Source: an uncultured Lutibacter sp. (lineage in GTDB: Bacteria > Bacteroidota > Bacteroidia > Flavobacteriales > Flavobacteriaceae). From it: DNA of 13,154 nucleotides. Positions 1 through 6,178 of the stretch are shown one piece after another; the stretch's first letter is position 1; the number at the start of each line of letters is the position of its first letter. Position numbers and translations under genes: made by a program. The stretch lies in contig CAJXUO010000008.1 in NCBI GenBank assembly GCA_913061425.1, positions 1-13,154 on the forward strand, given 5' to 3'. Under the pieces are notes generated by a model that made no database searches, was not told the origin of the DNA, and saw only the letters and a program-made list of their open reading frames with translations.

Positions 1-551
1 TAAGCAGCATTTGCAGTATGACCTACTGGTAAAATAGCACCACGATCTTTTATACTGATGCCAATAGTTTTTCCCTTCATGTTTTGTGCTAGGTGCAATT
101 GATCAGCAATTGTTGTAGTTTGTATTCTATAAGGTGATTTTTGTCCTTCATTTGATGAGGTTCCAACTGTTTTGTAGCGATTATCACCGACACAATTAAT
201 CATTTTTTTTGATTGTTTATCATACCAATCGTTTGATAAAACACCATGATTTTCTGGAGTTGTACCTGTAAAAATTGAAGCGTGCCCAACACCTGTTTTA
301 GTTGAAGAATAATTAAAATGTGCGTTTTTAAGATTATAGCCATCTTTCATTAAACGTTTAAAACCACCTTCACTATATTTATTGTAAAATCTAGATAAGT
401 AATCATAACGCATTTGATCAACAACAATTCCAATAACTAATTTTGGTTTATTGCTTTTTTCTATAGTCGAATTACTAGTTGTATTATGTCCTTGTGCTTT
501 GCAGTTAATTAGTGTAAATGCTAAAACGAAAAGTAAAATTAATTGTTTCAT
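1..551 (-). CDS. pafA: Alkaline phosphatase, PafA-like (N-terminal 183 residues; 3' end beyond window)
   Basis: Secreted metal-dependent phosphomonoesterase of the alkaline phosphatase superfamily, expected to release phosphate from organic phosphoesters outside the inner membrane. The start ATG is at 549-551 and the frame is open to the left edge; this reading was made by hand from the complement. Residues 1-19 form a signal peptide ending CKA|Q. Known PafA active-site residues have counterparts at matching spacing: a metal-ligand Asp45 in VVDQMR, nucleophile Thr86 in TGVGHAS, Asn107 in HGVLSNDW, and the Lys168/Arg170 pair in KDRGAILPVGH. The spacings 45-86-107 equal those of PafA (38-79-100). 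The fold continues past the edge, where the remaining metal ligands would lie. Family assignment is firm; substrate preference (mono- or diesterase) is inferred from the Lys/Arg pair. It is transcribed divergently from mlaE. Confidence 0.9.
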   Translation of the reverse strand, partial: MKQLILLFVLAFTLINCKAQGHNTTSNSTIEKSNKPKLVIGIVVDQMRYDYLSRFYNKYSEGGFKRLMKDGYNLKNAHFNYSSTKTGVGHASIFTGTTPENHGVLSNDWYDKQSKKMINCVGDNRYKTVGTSSNEGQKSPYRIQTTTIADQLHLAQNMKGKTIGISIKDRGAILPVGHTANAA

Positions 552-578
552 TTAGGTATAATGGATAAAATTTTAAAA

Positions 579-586
579 CAAAGTTA
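579..586 (-). promoter_or_regulatory. Candidate -7 element of the pafA-like gene
   Basis: Read on the minus strand this is TAACTTTG, a full match to the Bacteroidetes TAnnTTTG element, 27 bases before the ATG. No TTTG is seen at the usual -33 distance, so the call is moderate. No equally good element is seen for the divergent mlaE; the nearest is TAAATTTA at 642-649, one base off. Confidence 0.4.
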
Positions 587-672
587 CAATTTTAGATAGT
601 ATTAACTTTTTATTTATGTTAAGATTCTGTAAAAGATTGTATAAATTTAATATTTTAGCAAAAAGAAATTAA

Positions 673-1413
673 ATGAATTATTTAGAGCATATTGGTAAAT
701 ACTTTATGATGCTTAGAGAGGTCTTTAAACGTCCACAGAAATGGAAGATTTTTAGAGAAACCTTATTCAGAGAAATTGAAGATTTAGGTTTAAAGTCTTT
801 AGGTATAATTATGTTTATTTCTTTTTTTATTGGAGGTGTTGTTGCTATTCAAACAGCCCTGAATGTAGATAGCCCATTTATTCCCAAGTATTTAATTGGT
901 TTTGCTACTAAACGCACAATGATTTTAGAATTCGGTCCAACTTTTACCTCTATTATTTTAGCGGGTAAAGTAGGTTCGTATATTGCTTCAAGTATGGGAA
1001 CAATGAGAGTAACTGAGCAGATAGATGCACTCGAAGTTATGGGGATAAACTCATTGAGTTATTTAGTTTTACCTAAATTAATTGCAACATTATTATTTTA
1101 CCCTTTTTTAGTCCTAATCGCTATGTTGTTGGGTATTATTGGTGGATGGGTGGCTGGGAATTTAACAGGCTTATTTTATACAGTAGATTATATTAACGGA
1201 ATTCAGTTAGATTTCAATCCGTATTATATTAAATATGCATTGATAAAAACAGTTATTTTCGCTTTTGTTATTGCTACCATTCCAGCATATCATGGGTATT
1301 ATGTAAAGGGAGGTTCTTTAGAAGTAGGACGCGCAAGTACTCAAGCTGTAGTTTGGACAAGTGTAGTGATTATATTATTAAATTATTTCTTAACTCAAAT
1401 GCTTTTAGGATAA
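673..1413 (+). CDS. mlaE: MlaE-family lipid ABC transporter permease
   Basis: Inner-membrane permease of the Mla/MCE-type ABC transporter that moves phospholipids between inner and outer membrane. The 246-residue length is normal for the family. The family signature lies at residues 86-120: EFGPT, then AGKVGSYIASSMGTM, then the highly conserved TEQIDAL. Hydrophobic segments are seen near residues 42-60, 89-107, 132-163 and 189-206, with a last one near 226-244. The ATG follows a purine-rich AAAAAGAAATTAA stretch with no strong Shine-Dalgarno. The stop overlaps the mlaF start as TAATG (base 1413 shared), so the two are translationally coupled. No mlaD (MCE-domain substrate-binding protein) follows; in Bacteroidetes it is commonly encoded elsewhere. 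Orientation of lipid flow cannot be told from sequence. Confidence 0.95.
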   Translation: MNYLEHIGKYFMMLREVFKRPQKWKIFRETLFREIEDLGLKSLGIIMFISFFIGGVVAIQTALNVDSPFIPKYLIGFATKRTMILEFGPTFTSIILAGKVGSYIASSMGTMRVTEQIDALEVMGINSLSYLVLPKLIATLLFYPFLVLIAMLLGIIGGWVAGNLTGLFYTVDYINGIQLDFNPYYIKYALIKTVIFAFVIATIPAYHGYYVKGGSLEVGRASTQAVVWTSVVIILLNYFLTQMLLG

Positions 1414-2180
1414 TGATAGAAGTAACAAATTTGAATAAAAGTTTTGGTGATGCCCATATTTTAAAAGGGGTTTCTGCTGTTTTTGAAAAGGGAAAAGTAA
1501 ATATGGTTATTGGCCAAAGTGGTTCTGGAAAAACAGTTTTCCTAAAATGTATGTTAGGTTTGCACACACCTGAAATAGGTGATATTTCTTTTGACGGTCG
1601 CGTGTACTCTCAATTAAATATTGATCAAAAACGGCTGCTAAGAACAGAAATTGGAATGTTGTTTCAAGGTGGAGCATTATTTGACTCTTTAACTGTAGAA
1701 GAGAATATCATGTTCCCTTTAAAGATGTTTGCGAACCAAAATAAAAAGGAAATGCTTCATAGAGTGAATTTTGTTCTTGAGCGCGTTAATTTACCAGGAT
1801 TAAACAAAAAATTTCCTGCTCAACTTTCTGGAGGTATGCAAAAGAGAGTCGCAATTGCTAGAGCAATTGTAATGAACCCTAAATATTTGTTTTGTGATGA
1901 ACCCAATTCTGGATTAGATCCACAAACCGCGACTGTTATTGATAATTTGATTCAAGAAATTACAGCTGAATATAATATTGTGACAGTTGTAAATTCACAT
2001 GATATGAATTCTGTGATGGAAATTGGAGAAAAAATAGTCTTTTTAAAAGATGGAGAAAAAGCATGGGAAGGGTCCAATAAAGATATCTTTATAACTGATA
2101 ATGAGGTGGTCGTAAACTTTGTGTATTCGTCTAATTTATTTAAAAAAGTTCGTGAATCTTATTTTAAAGAAAGTAAATAA
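1413..2180 (+). CDS. mlaF: MlaF-family lipid ABC transporter ATP-binding protein
   Basis: Cytoplasmic ATPase that powers the MlaE permease. I place the start at the ATG of the TAATG overlap (1413-1415), giving 255 residues beginning MIEVTNLNKSF, the normal start of an ABC domain. An in-frame ATG at 1353 adds 20 residues that lie inside mlaE coding sequence and match nothing in the family. Motifs in order: Walker A GQSGSGKT at 34-41, Q-loop Gln85 in FQGGALF, signature LSGGMQKR at 138-145, Walker B YLFCDEP at 158-164 with catalytic Glu163, and H-loop His196 in NSHD. The FQGGALFDSLTV segment is typical of MlaF rather than of general importers. No terminator separates it from the tRNA-Lys promoter that starts eight bases after its stop. 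Confidence 0.95.
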   Translation: MIEVTNLNKSFGDAHILKGVSAVFEKGKVNMVIGQSGSGKTVFLKCMLGLHTPEIGDISFDGRVYSQLNIDQKRLLRTEIGMLFQGGALFDSLTVEENIMFPLKMFANQNKKEMLHRVNFVLERVNLPGLNKKFPAQLSGGMQKRVAIARAIVMNPKYLFCDEPNSGLDPQTATVIDNLIQEITAEYNIVTVVNSHDMNSVMEIGEKIVFLKDGEKAWEGSNKDIFITDNEVVVNFVYSSNLFKKVRESYFKESK

Positions 2181-2188
2181 AAAAACTA

Positions 2189-2219
2189 TTTGTTTTATAT
2201 AAAAAGTAAACTATATTTG
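2189..2219 (+). promoter_or_regulatory. Promoter of tRNA-Lys
   Basis: TTTG at 2189-2192 and TATATTTG at 2212-2219, 19 bases apart, match the Bacteroidetes primary sigma factor consensus (TTTG, then TAnnTTTG). Initiation is expected near 2225, about 20 bases before the mature tRNA. The promoter begins just after the mlaF stop codon. Confidence 0.8.
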
Positions 2220-2243
2220 CAGCCGCAAAAAGCGTAAAAGGAC

Positions 2244-2316
2244 GACTTGGTAGCTCAGTTGGTAGAGCACCTCCCTTTTAAGGAGGTGGTCCTGGGTTCG
2301 AGCCCCAGCCAAGTCA
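2244..2316 (+). tRNA. trnK: tRNA-Lys (anticodon TTT)
   Basis: A complete 73-base cloverleaf can be folded by eye. Acceptor GACTTGG (2244-2250) pairs with CCAAGTC (2309-2315), followed by discriminator A2316. The D stem is GCTC/GAGC. The anticodon stem CCTCC/GGAGG encloses the loop CTTTTAA, giving anticodon TTT, which decodes AAA/AAG. The T arm is CTGGG-TTCGAGC-CCCAG. The 3' CCA is not encoded (ACAAAA follows), so it must be added enzymatically. A promoter lies directly upstream and a terminator nine bases downstream. Lys AAA codons are heavily used in this AT-rich window. Confidence 0.97.
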
Positions 2317-2324
2317 CAAAAATT

Positions 2325-2360
2325 AAAAATCCGAAGTGAAAACTTCGGATTTTTTTTGTT
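2325..2360 (+). terminator. Hairpin terminator after tRNA-Lys, probably bidirectional
   Basis: A 13-bp stem (2325-2337 with 2342-2354; core CCGAAGT/ACTTCGG) closes on a GAAA loop and runs into a T tract to 2357. On the minus strand the same hairpin is followed by an A/T-rich T run, placed 14 bases beyond the stop of the DUF389 gene. It therefore probably ends both the rightward mlaEF-tRNA unit and the leftward six-gene unit. Confidence 0.88.
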
Positions 2361-2373
2361 TTAAAGATTTTTT

Positions 2374-3792
2374 TTATTCTCTTACAACTTTTAGCGTGTC
2401 AAGGCTCAGTCGAATTTTTAACCAGTTTTTTAATTTTTGCTCTTGCTCTTGATTGTTATTCGGAATAGAATCATACCATGTTGTTGTGAAAACAACCAAT
2501 GTATCTGTTGACTTAAAATTAGTTGAGATTACATTGGCATAACTTAGTGTTTTTAGCCCTGTATAATTGATTTTCGCCTCTTGGCTAATAGTAGAAAAAG
2601 GGACTTTATAATATGTATTCAATTCAGCCTCTAACAATTTAATTTTATCTTCACTTTGTTTTATTTTCTCGTCTCTAGAAGATATGATTTCTTGATTTCT
2701 GGAATATAAATCAGTAAGGTTTTGAACTTCTGCTCTTATATCAGAGTCGTCAGTACCTTGCTGTATGTTTAATGTAGTTGTTGGTAAGCCATAATCAGTT
2801 AGTTTCTCTTCCCACTGTTCTATTTCGGTACTGTTAAGTGTTTTGCCATAAAGAACTAGTTTAATGCTGTTCTTTTCATAGTTTATGTTTTTATCATCTT
2901 CATCAATAATACTGATTCCATCATTTTTCATTTCTTGGATAAAACTATTTGCTTTTTGTACAAATTGACCTTTTTGAAACAGTTGATAAAATTGGAAAAC
3001 GCTAAAACCAAAAACAAGAATAGCTACAAATGAAGCTAATTGAGCAATACGCTTTCTTTTTGCAGAATTGATATACTTTACCATCGGAAAACGCAGAAAT
3101 TTTATAATCAAAAATGTAGCTAAAGCAATATAAATAGTGTTAATTGTAAATAAGAACATTGCGCCAAAAAAATACTCAAAATTCCCAATAGCCAATCCGT
3201 ATCCTGCAGTACATAGTGGAGGCATCAAGGCTGTTGCAATTGCAACACCAGCAATAGTATTGGTTTGTTTTGAACGTCTACTCAATGCAACAATCAAAGC
3301 CAGTCCACCAGCAATTGCAATAAAAACATCGCGAACGTCGGGTGAAGTCCTTGCTATTAATTCAGGTGTTTCATTTTGAAAAATCGGAATTTTGAAAAAT
3401 AGAAATGATGTGATTAAACTTAATCCAATCATAACACCAAGATTAACAAAAGAACGTCTTAAAGTGTCAATATCATTAATACCTATAGATAGACCTACGC
3501 CCAAAATTGGTCCCATTAGAGGAGAGATAAGCATGGCTCCGATAACAACAGCAGTAGAACTAGTATTCAGTCCAATTGATGCAATTAAAATTGAAAAAAC
3601 TAAGACCCATGCTGTATGACCTTGCATGGAAATATTATTTTTGACATCTTCTATTGTGCCACTTTTATCAGTGTCATGTCTAATGTCTAATACGTTGCTT
3701 AAAAAATCTTTGAAATTACGCCATATACTTCTAAAGTCTTGAGGTGTATTTTCTGGAGTTGGTTCAATTTTTTTTTCAAATTTTGATTCCAT
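2374..3792 (-). CDS. DUF389-family membrane protein with coiled-coil C-terminal tail
   Basis: Integral membrane protein of the DUF389 (TIGR00341-type) family, whose function is not established. After a polar 55-residue N-terminus, hydrophobic helices lie near residues 60-77, 81-103, 115-133, 155-171, 180-200, 208-232 and 250-270. Family hallmarks are the small-residue helix GAMLISPLMGPILGVGLSIG (85-104) and ATALMPPLCTAGYGLAIGN (186-204), rich in Gly/Pro as in transport cores. About 200 soluble residues follow (273-472), including a predicted coiled coil near 355-395 (repeated acidic/basic residues around KIKQSEDKIKLLEAEL). It is the last gene of the leftward run, 11 bases after the manC-like gene, and ends at the shared terminator. 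Family assignment is firm; transported substrate, if any, is unknown. Confidence 0.88.
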   Translation of the reverse strand: MESKFEKKIEPTPENTPQDFRSIWRNFKDFLSNVLDIRHDTDKSGTIEDVKNNISMQGHTAWVLVFSILIASIGLNTSSTAVVIGAMLISPLMGPILGVGLSIGINDIDTLRRSFVNLGVMIGLSLITSFLFFKIPIFQNETPELIARTSPDVRDVFIAIAGGLALIVALSRRSKQTNTIAGVAIATALMPPLCTAGYGLAIGNFEYFFGAMFLFTINTIYIALATFLIIKFLRFPMVKYINSAKRKRIAQLASFVAILVFGFSVFQFYQLFQKGQFVQKANSFIQEMKNDGISIIDEDDKNINYEKNSIKLVLYGKTLNSTEIEQWEEKLTDYGLPTTTLNIQQGTDDSDIRAEVQNLTDLYSRNQEIISSRDEKIKQSEDKIKLLEAELNTYYKVPFSTISQEAKINYTGLKTLSYANVISTNFKSTDTLVVFTTTWYDSIPNNNQEQEQKLKNWLKIRLSLDTLKVVRE

Positions 3793-3803
3793 ATGATTTA
3801 TTT

Positions 3804-4880
3804 TTATACAAATTCATTGCCAAAGTCTTCTTTTACTTGACTAGTAATTTGCTTAATATCTTGTTCGTTACTTTTTGGACAAATTAGTAAAACATCATCT
3901 TTTTCTACCACAATATAATCGTTTAGTCCTTGAATAACAACACGCTTGCCATTTTGAGTTTTCACCATGTTGTTAGATGAATCTCTAAAGATAGTTTTGC
4001 CGCCTACAGATGCGTTTTGATTTGAGTCTTTTGGGAGTTTATTATATAGAGAGCCCCAAGTTCCAAGGTCATTCCAATCAAAATTCACGGGTAATACATG
4101 AACATTTTTGGCTTTTTCTAATATTCCGTAATCTATAGAAATGTTTTCTGCATTTGCATAATTTGTATTAATGAAATCATCTTCAAACTCTGTATTATAA
4201 ACATTATTTGCTTTACAAAACAGCGAATACATTTCTGGCAAACTAGATTCAAATGCTTTTAAAATACTTTTTACACTCCAAATGAAAATCCCTGCATTCC
4301 AAAGGTAGTCACCACTTTCAATAAATTTCTCCGCATTTTCTAAATTAGGCTTTTCGGTAAATTGTTTTACCTTTTTTATTTCAGTTCCGTTATTTTCATA
4401 TTGAATATATCCATAACCTGTATTTGGAGAACTTGGTTGAATTCCAAGCGTCATCAACACATCATTTTGTTGACAAAAATCAAAAGCAGTTTCAATATTG
4501 TCTATAAATTGTGGTTCATTTTCAATCCAATGATCACTCGGAGCAATAATCATTACTCCATCAGGATTTATAGCGTGTATTTTAAGAGCTGCATATAATA
4601 TACATGGAGATGTATTTCTCATGCAAGGCTCTAGTAGTAATTGCTTTTTTGTAGTGTTCTCCAATTGATCTAAAACTAAATCCTTATATCTTTTATTCGT
4701 AGATATTAAAATGTTTTCTGACGGAATCAATTTTTCTAATCGACTAAATGTTTTTTGAATTAATGAATCACCAGTTCCAAGCATATCGTGAAACTGTTTT
4801 GGATATTCTTGAGTACTCATTGGCCAAAAACGGGAACCTACACCTCCAGCCATAATGATTGCGTAATAATTTTCTTTCAT
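3804..4880 (-). CDS. manC: Mannose-1-phosphate guanylyltransferase (GDP-mannose pyrophosphorylase)
   Basis: Cytoplasmic enzyme that joins mannose 1-phosphate and GTP to give GDP-mannose and pyrophosphate, the donor for mannosylated or fucosylated glycans. At 358 residues it is the single-domain form, without the C-terminal phosphomannose isomerase domain of bifunctional ManC/AlgA. The nucleotide-binding signature AGGVGSRFWP (11-20) is followed by the catalytic-loop PKQF (27-30). Further conserved pieces are APSDHW (113-118), FTEKP (174-178), WNAGIF (194-199), DYGILEK (250-256) and FDWNDLGTW (267-275). The C-terminal part around 290-335 (GLNDYIVVEKDDVLLI) is the expected left-handed helix end. 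It lies two bases after the SprT-like gene and 11 before the DUF389 gene, so it is co-transcribed with both. No glycan biosynthesis genes adjoin it. Confidence 0.93.
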   Translation of the reverse strand: MKENYYAIIMAGGVGSRFWPMSTQEYPKQFHDMLGTGDSLIQKTFSRLEKLIPSENILISTNKRYKDLVLDQLENTTKKQLLLEPCMRNTSPCILYAALKIHAINPDGVMIIAPSDHWIENEPQFIDNIETAFDFCQQNDVLMTLGIQPSSPNTGYGYIQYENNGTEIKKVKQFTEKPNLENAEKFIESGDYLWNAGIFIWSVKSILKAFESSLPEMYSLFCKANNVYNTEFEDDFINTNYANAENISIDYGILEKAKNVHVLPVNFDWNDLGTWGSLYNKLPKDSNQNASVGGKTIFRDSSNNMVKTQNGKRVVIQGLNDYIVVEKDDVLLICPKSNEQDIKQITSQVKEDFGNEFV

Positions 4881-4882
4881 AT

Positions 4883-5479
4883 TTATTTTGATGTCTCTAA
4901 TTCAACTTCAGTATTTTGGTTGAAAAGATATAATTTTTTGGTTTTTAATTCTATGCACTCAAATCGAGTACGTCTTTTATTTCCTTTGCGAAATATACGA
5001 TTTTTAAAAACGAATTTAGAATCGAAAGGAATCTCAAAGATAAAATTCGTGTCAGTCTTTTCGCTAAAGAGTTTCATTGCTAAAGCTAATTTAACATCAG
5101 AATCGGTACTTGCTTTTGGGTTTTTGAGATACTTTGCTAAGTGTGGAAGGATCTCTTTTGGATAAATCTCTGGATGTAAAAAAGGCAGCATCAAATGTTG
5201 AAAATTTTGTTTCCATTCTTTACCGTGAGGTTGAACACGTCTTTCATTAAGATGCGTAACCAAATGAGCAACTTCATGAATTAAAGTCAATAAGAATTGA
5301 TATGGATTTAAATTATTGTTGACAGTAATTTGATATTCTCTATCTTTAGTAAGTCTAAAATCACCGTGTTTTGTAGCGCGCTTATTGACTATTTTTAATT
5401 GATGAGGATATTTATTTAGTAGTTCATTTACTAAACTCACTGAAGTTTCAGGAATGTATTTTTTTAGACTTTTCTGCAT
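4883..5479 (-). CDS. SprT-like domain protein (HExxH zinc metalloprotease fold)
   Basis: A 198-residue protein with the SprT-like zincin fold. The zinc site is seen as HEVAH (68-72) in LTLIHEVAHLVTH, with a likely third ligand His85 in HGKEW (85-89), the arrangement of SprT and Spartan. The start MQKSLKKYIP and the region QFLLTLIHEVAHL fit Bacteroidetes SprT-like proteins. The C-terminus (145-198) is beta-rich and basic but contains only one cysteine (Cys175), so the four-cysteine zinc ribbon of many SprT proteins is absent. Eukaryotic Spartan cleaves DNA-protein crosslinks; whether this bacterial protein does so is unknown. It sits 18 bases after the dehydrogenase and two before manC. No signal peptide is seen, so it is cytoplasmic. 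Confidence 0.88.
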   Translation of the reverse strand: MQKSLKKYIPETSVSLVNELLNKYPHQLKIVNKRATKHGDFRLTKDREYQITVNNNLNPYQFLLTLIHEVAHLVTHLNERRVQPHGKEWKQNFQHLMLPFLHPEIYPKEILPHLAKYLKNPKASTDSDVKLALAMKLFSEKTDTNFIFEIPFDSKFVFKNRIFRKGNKRRTRFECIELKTKKLYLFNQNTEVELETSK

Positions 5480-5497
5480 TTAATACAAATGTAATTA

Positions 5498-6178
5498 TTA
5501 TGGCGTTGAACTAGAAACTTGTAATACTTTTCCGTTATAGAATTTATTTCCTGTTAATGAAAAAGTATAAATGTATTCAGCCATTTCTAATGCTGTAGTT
5601 GGTGCTTTATAGTCAGGAAAAGCCTCTTCCAACATTTCTGTTTGTACGGCTCCAAGAGCGAGTACATTAAATGCAATTCCAGAATCTTTGTATTCTTCGG
5701 CCAATAATTCTGTGAGTGTTATTACTGCACCTTTAGATGAACTATAAGCTGCTAATCCTGTAAACTTCATACTACCTTGAATTCCTCCCATACTACTAAT
5801 TGTAACAACATGACTTTGTTTATTTAAAAACGGAATTACTTTTCGTGTCATTTCTGCAACTGCAAATACATTTACTTTATAGACGTCAATAAAATCTTGT
5901 GTTGATATTTCTGAAAATGGCTTATTGACTAATTTGCCTGCATTGTTGATTAAAATATCAACATGAGACCAATTATCCTGAACGAAGGCGGTAACTTTTT
6001 CAATTTCTTTTTCATCAGAAATGTCAATAGATAAAGTAGTTATATTAGGATTGTTTAATTTATTTATTGGTTCACTATTTCGTGAAATAGCAAGTACATT
6101 ATGGTTCGAATTTGCAAATAATTGCGCCAATTCATATCCAATTCCTCGACTTGTACCTGTAATGATTACGTTTTTCAT
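5498..6178 (-). CDS. Short-chain dehydrogenase/reductase (SDR family)
   Basis: A 226-residue classical SDR using NAD(H) or NADP(H). The Rossmann cofactor motif TGTSRGIG is at 7-14, the structural NNAG at 78-81, the active-site Asn103 in KVNVF, Ser128/Ser129 in TISSM, and the catalytic pair Tyr145/Lys149 in YSSSK. Arg11 in the glycine motif and Arg33 after the second strand hint at NADP preference, which is inference. The substrate cannot be told; the C-terminal substrate loop is short. Its ATG abuts the stop of the beta-helix lipoprotein gene with no intervening base, suggesting coupled translation and perhaps a related role. The protein has no signal peptide and is cytoplasmic, while its upstream neighbour is exported. 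Confidence 0.92.
   Translation of the reverse strand: MKNVIITGTSRGIGYELAQLFANSNHNVLAISRNSEPINKLNNPNITTLSIDISDEKEIEKVTAFVQDNWSHVDILINNAGKLVNKPFSEISTQDFIDVYKVNVFAVAEMTRKVIPFLNKQSHVVTISSMGGIQGSMKFTGLAAYSSSKGAVITLTELLAEEYKDSGIAFNVLALGAVQTEMLEEAFPDYKAPTTALEMAEYIYTFSLTGNKFYNGKVLQVSSSTP

Noticed and set aside
1353..1412. Upstream ATG that would lengthen MlaF by 20 residues
   Set aside because: It lies within mlaE in another frame; the added residues do not resemble an ABC domain start, and the TAATG overlap start at 1413 does.
4788..5165. Open frame antisense to manC and the SprT-like gene
   Set aside because: No promoter, ribosome site or protein family; both overlapped genes have strong homology.
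5486..5493. TACATTTG (minus strand) just before the SprT-like gene as a promoter
   Set aside because: It matches the -7 element but has no -33 TTTG and would start transcription at or next to the ATG; likely chance in AT-rich DNA.
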